DNA of 64,000 nucleotides from Opitutaceae bacterium. Lineage in GTDB: Bacteria > Verrucomicrobiota > Verrucomicrobiia > Opitutales > Opitutaceae. Positions within the stretch are counted from its first letter, which is position 1. Every line of letters begins with the position of its first letter. This document shows, one piece after another, positions 51,743 through 59,106 of the stretch. The stretch lies in the NCBI GenBank assembly GCA_016795565.1, contig JAEUGW010000049.1, forward strand, positions 31,480 through 95,479, in the 5' to 3' direction. A program made the translations under genes and the position numbers. The notes beneath the pieces were generated by a model that was not told the DNA's origin, searched no databases, and saw only the letters and a program-made list of their open reading frames with translations.

Positions 51743-52081
51743 ATGTTCGTGGCTTGGACAACCACCACCCTCCGCGCCGACGCCGACCGACTGGCCCGCG
51801 GCGCGGTCGAGGCCCGCCTCGCCGCCTGCGCCCAGATCGACGGCCCCGTCACTTCCCATTATCATTGGGAAGGCAAACTGGAGTCAGCCGAGGAATTTCG
51901 GGTGTGGTTTAAATACCTGCCGGGCAACGCCTCCGCCCTCCGCGGTTGGGTGCATAACCATCATCCCTACGCCACGCCGCAATGGATCGAGGTGAGCGCC
52001 GAAAACGTGGGCGAAAAATACTTGTCATGGGCAATCGCCAACTCTACATCCGCACCCTTCCCAAGTCCGAAACCACGTTAA
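51743..52081 (+). CDS. CutA1-family protein
   Basis: A 112-residue trimeric CutA-type protein. The N-terminal strand is MFVAWTTTTLRADADRLARG, followed by LAACAQIDGPVTSHYHWEGK and EEFRVWFKYLP, then a C-terminal YATPQWIEVSAENVGEKYLS. The family is structurally related to PII and was linked to divalent-cation tolerance in E. coli, but its role is poorly understood. Confidence 0.87.
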   Translation: MFVAWTTTTLRADADRLARGAVEARLAACAQIDGPVTSHYHWEGKLESAEEFRVWFKYLPGNASALRGWVHNHHPYATPQWIEVSAENVGEKYLSWAIANSTSAPFPSPKPR

Positions 52082-52094
52082 TCCAAACCACTTT

Positions 52095-52253
52095 ATGTCC
52101 CAACATCCCAGTCTCAAGGCCTCCGGCGGCGGTCTCGTCGTCAAACGCAATGTCCTCAAGCGCTTCGAGCGCGTGGCCCTGCTGAAGAAGCGCGGCCAGT
52201 GGAAGGCCGGCGACCGCGTCCAGGGTCTCCGCAAGACCAAGGCCGACGCCTAA
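52095..52253 (+). CDS. Chlamydiae/Verrucomicrobia small basic protein
   Basis: A 52-residue, Lys/Arg-rich protein beginning MSQHPSLKASGGG, with VVKRNVLKRFERVALLKKRG and GDRVQGLRKTKA following. This matches the small basic protein family found only in Chlamydiae and Verrucomicrobia (TIGR04137 type), likely ribosome- or RNA-associated. It starts 13 bp after cutA and is followed by a strong terminator. It is a good taxonomic marker. Confidence 0.9.
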   Translation: MSQHPSLKASGGGLVVKRNVLKRFERVALLKKRGQWKAGDRVQGLRKTKADA

Positions 52254-52274
52254 TCCGTCCTTTTTCTCTCCCCC

Positions 52275-52309
52275 GGGCAGGTTCGCACGCGACCTGCCCT
52301 TTTTATTTT
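52275..52309 (+). terminator. Rho-independent terminator after small basic protein
   Basis: GGGCAGGT (52275-52282) and ACCTGCCC (52292-52299) form the stem, followed by TTTTTATTTT. Confidence 0.88.
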
Positions 52310-52318
52310 CCCCGCGCC

Positions 52319-52981
52319 ATGTTCGACCTCCTGAAGAAACTCGCCGATTTCATCATCCACATCGACCGCCACCTGGCGGAGATCATCGCCAGCTACGGCC
52401 TGTGGACCTACGGCGTCCTCTTCCTGATCATCTTCGCCGAGACCGGCCTCGTCGTCATGCCGCTCCTGCCGGGGGACTCCCTGCTCTTCGCCGCCGGCGC
52501 CTTCTGCGCCAAGCCCGAGACCGGCCTCAACGTCCACCTCATGGCCGGCCTGCTCCTCATCGCCGCCATCCTGGGCGACACCGTCAACTACTGGATCGGC
52601 CGCAAGGTCGGGCCCGCCGTCTTCAAGCGCGAGGACTCCATCTGGCTCCGCAAAAAGCACCTCGATAAGGCCCATGCCTTTTTTGAGAAATACGGCGGCC
52701 GCGCCGTCATCCTCGCCCGCTTCGTGCCGATCGTGCGCACCTTCGTGCCCTTCATCGCCGGCGTCGGCTCGATGACCTACCCGCGTTTTATGGCCTACAA
52801 CGTGGTCGGCGGCTTCGTCTGGATCTACTTCTTCACCTACGCGGGCTTCCTGTTCGGCAACCAGCCCTTCGTGCAGAAGAACTTCAAGCTCGTGATCCTC
52901 GCCATCATCATCCTCTCCGTGCTGCCGATCGTCATCGAGTTCGTCCGCGAGTGGCGGAAGTCGCGGCAGGCCGCAGCCTGA
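52319..52981 (+). CDS. DedA-family membrane protein
   Basis: A 220-residue inner-membrane protein of the DedA/SNARE-associated family, members of which flip polyprenyl phosphate or phospholipids. Signatures are IIFAETGLVVMPLLPGDSLL near residue 38, the glycine-rich GDTVNYWIGRKVG near 89 and ARFVPIVRTFVPFIAGVGSM near 137, carrying the conserved Arg and Pro residues. It starts directly after the terminator of the preceding gene. Confidence 0.9.
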   Translation: MFDLLKKLADFIIHIDRHLAEIIASYGLWTYGVLFLIIFAETGLVVMPLLPGDSLLFAAGAFCAKPETGLNVHLMAGLLLIAAILGDTVNYWIGRKVGPAVFKREDSIWLRKKHLDKAHAFFEKYGGRAVILARFVPIVRTFVPFIAGVGSMTYPRFMAYNVVGGFVWIYFFTYAGFLFGNQPFVQKNFKLVILAIIILSVLPIVIEFVREWRKSRQAAA

Positions 52982-53017
52982 GGCAGGGCGGGCACTCCGC
53001 TGCCCGCCGAAACGCCC

Positions 53018-53068
53018 TGTAGCGGCGCTCTATGAGCGCCGTCCGGCGGTCGCAGACCGCCGCTACAG
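53018..53068. repeat. Palindromic repeat (CTGTAGCGGCG type)
   Basis: CTGTAGCGGCG and CGCCGCTACAG form the ends, with GGCGCTC/GAGCGCC and GGCGGTC/GACCGCC hairpins inside. It lies between the DedA and phosphofructokinase genes. Confidence 0.72.
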
Positions 53069-53139
53069 CGAATCATGACACTAAACGCGATTGCCTAGCC
53101 CGGAACCGCCGTGGCACCTTCCTTGCTCATACTCCCACC

Positions 53140-54372
53140 ATGAGTTCCTCGAAGAAGAAAGTCGCCATCCTCACCGCGGGCGGTCACGCCCCCTGCCTCA
53201 GCGCCGCCGTCGGTCAGCTCATCCTGCATTACACGGCGCAGTGCCCCGACTGGGAGATCATCTGCTATCGCTCGGGCTACAAGGGCCTCCTCCTCGGCGA
53301 CAGTTTCAAGGTCACCCCCGAGATCCGCGCCCAGGCCGGCGTGCTCAAGCAATACGGCGGCAGCGTCATCGGCAACAGCCGCGTCAAGCTCACCAACGTC
53401 AAGGATGCCGTGAAGCGCGGCCTCGTGAAGGAGGGCCAGCTCCCGCTCAACGTCGCGGCCGAGCAGCTCACGAAGGACGGCATCGACATCCTCCATACCG
53501 TCGGCGGCGACGACACCAACACCACGGCGGCCGACCTCGCCGCCCATCTCGAGAAGAACGGCTATTCGCTCAAGGTCATCGGCCTGCCCAAGACGATCGA
53601 CAACGACATCATCCCCATCCGCCAGAGCCTCGGTGCCGTCACCGCCGCCGAGCAGGGCGCGCGCTTCTTCTCCAACGTCGTCACCGAGCTCGGCGCCAGC
53701 GGCCGCATGCTCATCGTGCATGAGGTCATGGGCCGCAACTGCGGCTGGCTCACCGCCGCCACGGCGCGCGTTTACCAGCAAGGCCTCGCCCAGAAGCCCT
53801 GGGTGCCCGGCATCGGCCTCGTGAAGAAGCGCTACGAAGTCCACGCCATCTACATCCCCGAGATGGCCCTCGACATCGAGGCCGAGGCGAAGCGCCTCAA
53901 GGCCCTCATGGACCAGCAGGGCAACGTCAGCCTCTTCATCAGCGAGGGCGCCGGCCTCGACAGCATCGTCGCCGAGATGACCGCCCGCGGCGCCACCGTG
54001 GAACGCGACGCCTTCGGCCACGTGCGACTCGACACCATCAACCCCGGCAAGTGGTTCGCCGAGCAGTTCGCCAAGCTCCTCGGCGCCGAGAAGGTGCTCG
54101 TGCAGAAGAGCGGTTATTTCGCTCGCTCCGCCCCGGCCAACGACGAGGACTTCAAGCTCATCGACACCTGCGTGCTCAAGGCCGTCGAGTGCGCCAAGGC
54201 GGGCACCACCGGCCTCATCGGCCACGATGAGGAGCGCGGGAACGAGCTCCGCGCCATCGAATTCCCGCGTATCAAGGGCGGCAAGGCCTTCGACGTCATG
54301 CAGCCTTGGTTCCAGGACCTCCTGAAGGAAATCGGCCAGCCGATGACCAAGGTCGTCCACGTGAAGCACTGA
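53140..54372 (+). CDS. 6-phosphofructokinase, probably pyrophosphate-dependent
   Basis: A 410-residue PFK-family enzyme phosphorylating fructose 6-phosphate. ILTAGGHAPCLSAAVGQLIL is the N-terminal nucleotide/PPi loop, TVGGDDTNTTAADLA holds the GGDD motif, and LPKTIDNDIIP carries the catalytic PKTxD, with MGRNCGWL following. The second Asp of GGDD, which replaces the Gly of ATP-dependent PFKs, and the Lys of PKTIDND point to PPi use. The size is intermediate for PPi-PFKs. The start was chosen at the family N-terminus after a repeat-containing gap. Confidence 0.88.
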   Translation: MSSSKKKVAILTAGGHAPCLSAAVGQLILHYTAQCPDWEIICYRSGYKGLLLGDSFKVTPEIRAQAGVLKQYGGSVIGNSRVKLTNVKDAVKRGLVKEGQLPLNVAAEQLTKDGIDILHTVGGDDTNTTAADLAAHLEKNGYSLKVIGLPKTIDNDIIPIRQSLGAVTAAEQGARFFSNVVTELGASGRMLIVHEVMGRNCGWLTAATARVYQQGLAQKPWVPGIGLVKKRYEVHAIYIPEMALDIEAEAKRLKALMDQQGNVSLFISEGAGLDSIVAEMTARGATVERDAFGHVRLDTINPGKWFAEQFAKLLGAEKVLVQKSGYFARSAPANDEDFKLIDTCVLKAVECAKAGTTGLIGHDEERGNELRAIEFPRIKGGKAFDVMQPWFQDLLKEIGQPMTKVVHVKH

Positions 54373-54418
54373 GCGGTCTGGTGGAGGGCTCAGCTCCAGC
54401 TGGGCCGGTTTGACTGTA

Positions 54419-54499
54419 AGGCGGGGTCACTGACCCCACCTTTGCTTTGGAGGGTCGGTCTCCTGACCGACCGCGGCCGGCCGGGAGGCCGGCCCTCCA
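54419..54499. repeat. Three consecutive hairpins
   Basis: GGGGTCA/TGACCCC, GGTCGGTC/GACCGACC and GGCCGGCC/GGCCGGCC follow one another, the same layout as at 48483-48559 with different sequence. Confidence 0.7.
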
Positions 54500-54559
54500 C
54501 CACCCCACAAACTGCTTGCCCTCCTGCCCCGCCCGCGAAAGCTGGGCGGCCTGTTGTTT

Positions 54560-54634
54560 GCGAGTGTAGCACAATGGATAGTGTAGTGGCCTCCGAAGCC
54601 ATTGATCCGGGTTCGACTCCCGGCACTCGCACCA
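54560..54634 (+). tRNA. tRNA-Arg (CCG)
   Basis: A 75-nt cloverleaf. The acceptor GCGAGTG pairs with CACTCGC, the anticodon loop is CTCCGAA (anticodon CCG) in stem GTGGC/GCCAT, the T-arm is CCGGGTTCGACTCCCGG, and the 3' end ACCA is encoded. Confidence 0.95.
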
Positions 54635-54714
54635 CTTTTCAATCCGGAGCGGATTGAAAAGTGTCCGCCGAAGCCTTGGCGAAGGCGGACTTTTCACCCA
54701 CATCACTGCCACCG

Positions 54715-55530
54715 ATGCTAAAATTCAACACGCTCCTTCGCGAGGCAGAGGTGGACGTTTCCGCCGTCAAGCTTGTGCGGCATCAGGTGCAAAAGAGCGG
54801 ATACCGCACACCCTATGCCCTTTGGATCACCAAGGACGGTTCGTTTGAACTCTACCAAAGCATCCAAAGCAGGCCTGTCTTCAAGAAATCCCGCTACGTT
54901 GCCTCGTTTGTGGCAACTCCGCTCGATGAAACTCTCTTTGTCGGACTCTATGAGATAACCGGCTTGGGCAAGGTAAAGTCGGGTGTGCTTGATCCCGTTT
55001 CTGGCAAGGATGTGGGAGGCCTGCATCAATACGAGCTGTCGGTCACTGCCCCATTGAAGGATTTTGCCGGAAAGCTCGTGGTCGATTGGGGCAAGGGGTT
55101 TCGGGCATGGACTCAAAACGCGGCGAAGCAGAACAAGCCAGTCGTGGAAATTCGTCGCACCGTTGGCGACCCACTTTTCCCGGGATTTCTCAGTTTTCGA
55201 TGGGCTCTCCGCGAACTGGTGAGTGTTCCCGTCTCATGGCGGGTCGCTCTCTCCTCAGTCGGGGGCGTCTATCTGCTGGTCGACCTGAAATCAGGCCAGC
55301 AATACGTCGGATCGGCTTCTGGTGAGTTCGGCTTTTGGGGGCGCTGTCAGGAATACGCTACAACGGGGCACGGCGGAAACAAACGGATGAAGAAGCTCTT
55401 AAATCCCTCGTATCAGGTCACGGTGCTTGAGGTCGCTTCCTCCGCTACCAACATTGAGGAACTCGTCTCACTGGAGAACAAGTGGAAGGACAAACTGCTC
55501 ACGCGAATCCACGGACTCAACGATAACTGA
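54715..55530 (+). CDS. GIY-YIG nuclease-family protein with N-terminal specificity-like domain
   Basis: A 271-residue protein. The C-terminal ~90 residues are a GIY-YIG domain: GGVYLLVDLKSGQQYVGSAS, then FWGRCQEYATTGHGGNKRMK, and the catalytic-Glu helix with EELVSLENKWKDKL. The N-terminal ~170 residues (LLREAEVDVSAVKLVRHQVQ) are an uncharacterised module seen fused to such nucleases, possibly for target recognition. GC content is visibly lower than in neighbouring genes, and the gene lies 80 bp after a tRNA, suggesting acquisition by transfer. It may be a restriction or homing-type nuclease. Confidence 0.75.
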   Translation: MLKFNTLLREAEVDVSAVKLVRHQVQKSGYRTPYALWITKDGSFELYQSIQSRPVFKKSRYVASFVATPLDETLFVGLYEITGLGKVKSGVLDPVSGKDVGGLHQYELSVTAPLKDFAGKLVVDWGKGFRAWTQNAAKQNKPVVEIRRTVGDPLFPGFLSFRWALRELVSVPVSWRVALSSVGGVYLLVDLKSGQQYVGSASGEFGFWGRCQEYATTGHGGNKRMKKLLNPSYQVTVLEVASSATNIEELVSLENKWKDKLLTRIHGLNDN

Positions 55531-55542
55531 GGTGAAAGCAAA

Positions 55543-55565
55543 AAGGCCGGCGCAACGCCGGCCTT
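55543..55565. terminator. Bidirectional terminator between GIY-YIG gene and lpdA
   Basis: AAGGCCGGCG and CGCCGGCCTT pair around CAA. The minus strand continues with a T-rich run (for lpdA), and the plus strand with a weaker TTCGTGTTT. Confidence 0.8.
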
Positions 55566-55623
55566 CGTGTTTCTGGCTTACAGCTTAAAGCTTATTGCTT
55601 GCCGCTGCGCGCCGCAGGCGCGC

Positions 55624-57018
55624 TCAGGTATGGATCGCCTTGCCGAGAGTCGCCAACGCCGCCTCGCCGAGCGCCTCGGAGAGCGTCGGGTGAGCGTGGA
55701 TCGTGTGATGGATCTCGTCGACCGTGGCCTCGAGATTCATCGCCAGTCCATACTCGGCGATGAGTTCGGTGGCCTCGTTGCCGATGATGTGCACGCCGTA
55801 GATCTCGCCGGTCTTCGCGTCGGCGATGACCTTGACGAAGCCCTCGGTGTCGCCGGCCGCGACGGCCTTGCCGACCGCGGTGAAGGGGAATTTGCCGACC
55901 TTGTAGTCGAGCTTCTTCTCCTTGGCGGCCTTCTCGGTCAGGCCGGTGCTGGCGACTTGCGGTTGGCAGTAGGTGCAGCCCGGGAAGATGCCGACCGGCT
56001 TCGGCTTGGTGACGCCGAACATGCCCTCGACCGCCTGAACGGCGCGGAACGACGCGACGTGCGCGAGCCAGGGCGGACCCTGGATGTCGCCCGCGGCGTA
56101 GATGCCGGGCGTGCTGGTCTGGTAATTCTGGTCCACCTTCACGAAGCCGCGGTCGAGCTCGAGCTTCACCTTCGCCGAGGTCAGGCCGTCGAGCGCCGAC
56201 GTGATGCCGATGGCGACGAGCACCGTCTCGACCTCGAGCTCGGTCTTGGCGCCATCCTTCACGAGGTCGAGCTTCACGCTCTTGGCGCCGACGCGGATGT
56301 TCTCGCTCTTGGTGCCGGTGTGGATGGCGATGCCCTGCTTGGTGAAGCTGCGCTCGAGGGTCTTGCTGACCTCCTCGTCCTCGACGGGCAGGATGTTGGG
56401 CAGCATCTCGACGAGCGTCACCTTCGTGCCGAAGGCGTTGAAGAAATAAGCGAACTCCACGCCGATGGCGCCGGCGCCGATGATGGCCATCGTTTTCGGG
56501 GCGGACTTGGCGGCGAGCGCCTCGCGGGAGGTCATCACGCGCGTGCCGTCCACCGGCAGGCCCGGCAGCGGGCGGGGCTTCTGGCCGGTGCAGAGGAGGA
56601 TGTTTTTCGTGCGAAGGAACTTCCCCTTGTGCTCGCCCTCGGTGATCTCGACCATGCCGGGGACGGTGACGGAGCCCTTGCCGACAAAGTAGTCGGCCTT
56701 GTTCTTCTTGAGAAGGAACTCGACGCCCTTGGCCATCTGGCTGGCGACGCCACGCGAGCGCTCCACGACCTTGGCGAAATCGAACGACGCACCCGTGACG
56801 CTCAAGCCGTAGCTGTCGGCCTTTTGGATGGTGCGGTAGAGCTCGGCGCTCTTGAGCAGGGCCTTGGTCGGGATGCAGCCCCAGTTGAGGCAGGTGCCGC
56901 CGGCGCGCTCCATTTCGATGACCGCCACCTTCTTGCCGAGCTGCCCGGCGCGAATCGCGCCGACGTAGCCCGCAGGGCCGCCGCCAATGATCACCAAATC
57001 GTAAATGTCGTCTGCCAT
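55624..57018 (-). CDS. lpdA: Dihydrolipoyl dehydrogenase
   Basis: A 464-residue flavoprotein disulfide reductase, the E3 of 2-oxoacid dehydrogenase or glycine cleavage complexes. The FAD-binding GGGPAGYVGAIRAGQLG is at residue ~12, the redox disulfide GGTCLNWGCIPTKALLKSAE near 40, NAD binding MAIIGAGAIGVEFAYFFNAF near 175, and YAAGDIQGPPWLAHVAS near 310. The active-site His-Glu IHAHPTLSEALGEA is at the C-terminus. No E1/E2 genes are adjacent. Confidence 0.94.
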   Translation of the reverse strand: MADDIYDLVIIGGGPAGYVGAIRAGQLGKKVAVIEMERAGGTCLNWGCIPTKALLKSAELYRTIQKADSYGLSVTGASFDFAKVVERSRGVASQMAKGVEFLLKKNKADYFVGKGSVTVPGMVEITEGEHKGKFLRTKNILLCTGQKPRPLPGLPVDGTRVMTSREALAAKSAPKTMAIIGAGAIGVEFAYFFNAFGTKVTLVEMLPNILPVEDEEVSKTLERSFTKQGIAIHTGTKSENIRVGAKSVKLDLVKDGAKTELEVETVLVAIGITSALDGLTSAKVKLELDRGFVKVDQNYQTSTPGIYAAGDIQGPPWLAHVASFRAVQAVEGMFGVTKPKPVGIFPGCTYCQPQVASTGLTEKAAKEKKLDYKVGKFPFTAVGKAVAAGDTEGFVKVIADAKTGEIYGVHIIGNEATELIAEYGLAMNLEATVDEIHHTIHAHPTLSEALGEAALATLGKAIHT

Positions 57019-57079
57019 AGAGGGAGTTTGTGAACGGGCAAAGTCGCGCCACCGGCCGATGCCGTCAAACGGATTCTCT

Positions 57080-57137
57080 GGTGGAGCCCGGCCTCTGGAC
57101 GGGCTTGGCAAAACGTGCCCGGAGGCCGCGTTCCACC
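57080..57137. repeat. Dispersed repeat, GGTGGAACC family
   Basis: GGTGGAGCCCGGCC at one end faces GGAGGCCGCGTTCCACC at the other. It lies between lpdA and the 4TM protein, and is related to 24413-24554 and 58754-59003. Confidence 0.68.
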
Positions 57138-57138
57138 T

Positions 57139-57558
57139 TCAGATATCGATCACATCCTCGCGCTTCGTCGGCGCGCCGGAGCGGCCGGGGCCACCCGGCG
57201 GCCGGGGCGGCGTGAGCAGGCGGTTCAGCACCAGGTTGGTCACGCTGACGATCAGCGCCCCCAGGAGGGCCGAGCCGAATCCGGCCACGTGAAAGCCGTC
57301 CACCAGCCGGCCCACGAAGTAGAAGAGCACGGCGTTGATCATCCAGATGCCGAGGCCCATGGTCAGGACGATGAACGGCAGCGTGAAGAGCAGCAGCAGG
57401 GGCTTCAGCACGGCGTTGAACAGGCTGAGCAGCAGCACGACCACGAGCAGCGTCGTGCCGGTGTCATAGCTGATGCCGGGCACGATCTTGGTGCTGAGCA
57501 TGACCCCGAGGGCCAGCACCAGCCACCGCACCAGCAGGTTGACGAACGGTTGGTTCAT
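57139..57558 (-). CDS. Four-TM phage-holin-family (superfamily IV) membrane protein
   Basis: A 139-residue membrane protein with about four hydrophobic helices, including LVRWLVLALGVMLSTKIVPG, TTLLVVVLLLSLFNAVLKPL and LGIWMINAVLFYFVGRLVDG. This is the pattern of the Mycobacterial 4TM phage holin family (PF04020-type), widespread in bacteria with unknown function. The C-terminal tail is Pro/Gly/Arg-rich. No phage genes are nearby, so a phage origin is not implied. Confidence 0.85.
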   Translation of the reverse strand: MNQPFVNLLVRWLVLALGVMLSTKIVPGISYDTGTTLLVVVLLLSLFNAVLKPLLLLFTLPFIVLTMGLGIWMINAVLFYFVGRLVDGFHVAGFGSALLGALIVSVTNLVLNRLLTPPRPPGGPGRSGAPTKREDVIDI

Positions 57559-57602
57559 TGAATGATGTGCCGCCAACCTTTGCCGCAGCCCCCTGCGGAG
57601 CA

Positions 57603-58745
57603 ATGAAAATTCTCATCGTCCAGGATTACCTTCGCAGCGGTGGCACCGAGCGCCAGTCCGTCTTCATGGCCACGGCCTTCGCCAGGGCCGGGCACGAGGT
57701 CGCCCTCCTCACCTTCCGGCCGCGCGGCGTGCTCGAGCTCGACGGCGAGCAGCAGCCCTTTGCCTTCCGCTCGCTGCAATCCTTCGACACCGGGCTGGAC
57801 TGGTTCGCGCCCGGACTGCTCGGGGCCGCCGCGGAGGCCGCCCCCGACCTCGTCCTCTGCATGGGCCGCATGGCGAATTGTTACGCGGGCTTCATCCAGC
57901 GCCGGCTGCCGCGCGCGGTTGTCGTCTGCACCATGCGCACGGGCAAGCTCCTGCCCTGGCTCTTCGTCCGCTCGCTGAAACTCTGCCGCCACATCATCGC
58001 CAACAGCCATGTCGCCAAGCGCGTGCTGACCGACGATCACGGCATCCCGGCGCACAAGATCACGGTCATCCACAACCCCGTCCTCCGTTTCACCGACGAG
58101 GCCGCGCCGCGCAACCACGCCCTGCGGCGCTATCACGGTGCCAATCCGGCAACCGCGGTCCTGCTCAACGTGGCCATGTTCCGCCCCGAGAAGAACCAGC
58201 GCGAACTCATCGAGCTCTGCGCCAAGCTACCGGGCTACCTCGACTGGCAGCTCTGGCTCGCCGGCGACGGCCCGGCGCGCAAGAAATGCGAGCGCCTGGC
58301 CCACGACATCGGCCTCGGTGCGCGCGTGAAGTTCCTCGGCTACGCCTCCGATCCCACCCAGCTCTACCACGCCGCCGACCTGGCCGTGCTGGCCTCGCAA
58401 AGCGAATCGCTGTCCAACTTCCTCATCGAGGCCCAGCTGCACGGCCTGCCCGCCGTGGCCTACGATATCGTCGGCGTCGGCGAATGTTTTGCGCCCGGCC
58501 GCTCCGGCTGCCTCATCCCCAACGCCGACCAAGCCGCCTTCGTCACCGCCTTGGACCGGCTCATCCGCCAGCCGGCCGAGCGCCAGCGCTTCGCCCAGCA
58601 CGGCCGCGAGCACGCCGCCGCGCATTTCGTCCCCGAGCGCCAGATGCAGGCGCACCTGACCCTCTTCCGCGAGCTGACCGCTCCACCTAAAGAGCCCCGC
58701 GAAGAACCAAGGAAACTCGGCAAGCCGCCACTGACGATCGGTTGA
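57603..58745 (+). CDS. Glycosyltransferase family 4 protein
   Basis: A 380-residue GT-B glycosyltransferase. The N-terminus MKILIVQDYLRSGGTERQSV has the GG loop of GT4. The donor-binding half contains LLNVAMFRPEKNQRELIELC, LWLAGDGPARKKCERL, VKFLGYASDPTQLYHAADLA and the E-x7-E region SESLSNFLIEAQLHGLPAVA. The sugar donor and acceptor are unknown. It is a lone gene divergent from the 4TM gene; other surface-polysaccharide genes are not adjacent. Confidence 0.9.
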   Translation: MKILIVQDYLRSGGTERQSVFMATAFARAGHEVALLTFRPRGVLELDGEQQPFAFRSLQSFDTGLDWFAPGLLGAAAEAAPDLVLCMGRMANCYAGFIQRRLPRAVVVCTMRTGKLLPWLFVRSLKLCRHIIANSHVAKRVLTDDHGIPAHKITVIHNPVLRFTDEAAPRNHALRRYHGANPATAVLLNVAMFRPEKNQRELIELCAKLPGYLDWQLWLAGDGPARKKCERLAHDIGLGARVKFLGYASDPTQLYHAADLAVLASQSESLSNFLIEAQLHGLPAVAYDIVGVGECFAPGRSGCLIPNADQAAFVTALDRLIRQPAERQRFAQHGREHAAAHFVPERQMQAHLTLFRELTAPPKEPREEPRKLGKPPLTIG

Positions 58746-59106
58746 GCGTTGAGGGTGGAACCCGGCCTCCGGACGGGTTGGTTGAATGCTGTCACATTCC
58801 CCGCAGCTTGCTGTGGGGTTTCCCAAGTGGGATTAGGCGCCGCCCGGCCAGTCCCGCGTCAGCGGGGCTGTGCAAGCCGCGCGTAGAATCCCCGGAGCTA
58901 GCTCCGGGGAGTAGCGCTGGCGAAAGGCGGCGTTCAAATGGGCGAAGTCAACTTTGGCTTCATTCGCACGTTCTGAAAGCACGTCCGGAGGCCGCGCTCC
59001 ACCTTTCCCGGTGATCCCCCCTCCGCCTGACAGCATTATGTCAGCAGGCCCGGACAAATCGCGGCGCGGGTTTGCTTTCTGCTGGCGCGGCCCATTCAGT
59101 TTTCCC
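58746..59106. repeat. Intergenic repeat region before uvrA
   Basis: It contains a GGTGGAACC-family element (58754-59003: GGTGGAACCCGGCCTCCGGA to CGGAGGCCGCGCTCCACC), with smaller inverted parts inside (GGAGCTAGCTCC). No gene is seen. The uvrA promoter should lie in the last ~100 bp. Confidence 0.6.

Noticed and set aside
53095..54369. Long minus-strand open frame over the phosphofructokinase gene
   Set aside because: Shadow of the phosphofructokinase gene; no recognisable protein.
55567..57033. Long plus-strand open frame of about 490 codons
   Set aside because: It is antisense to lpdA, whose protein has all family motifs. The frame is a by-product of high GC, and its composition (Leu, Gly, Asp, Arg) is typical of such shadows.
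57139..57558. Prophage holin
   Set aside because: The 4TM family name includes holin, but no lysis, capsid or tail genes are nearby, and the family is widespread in non-phage contexts.
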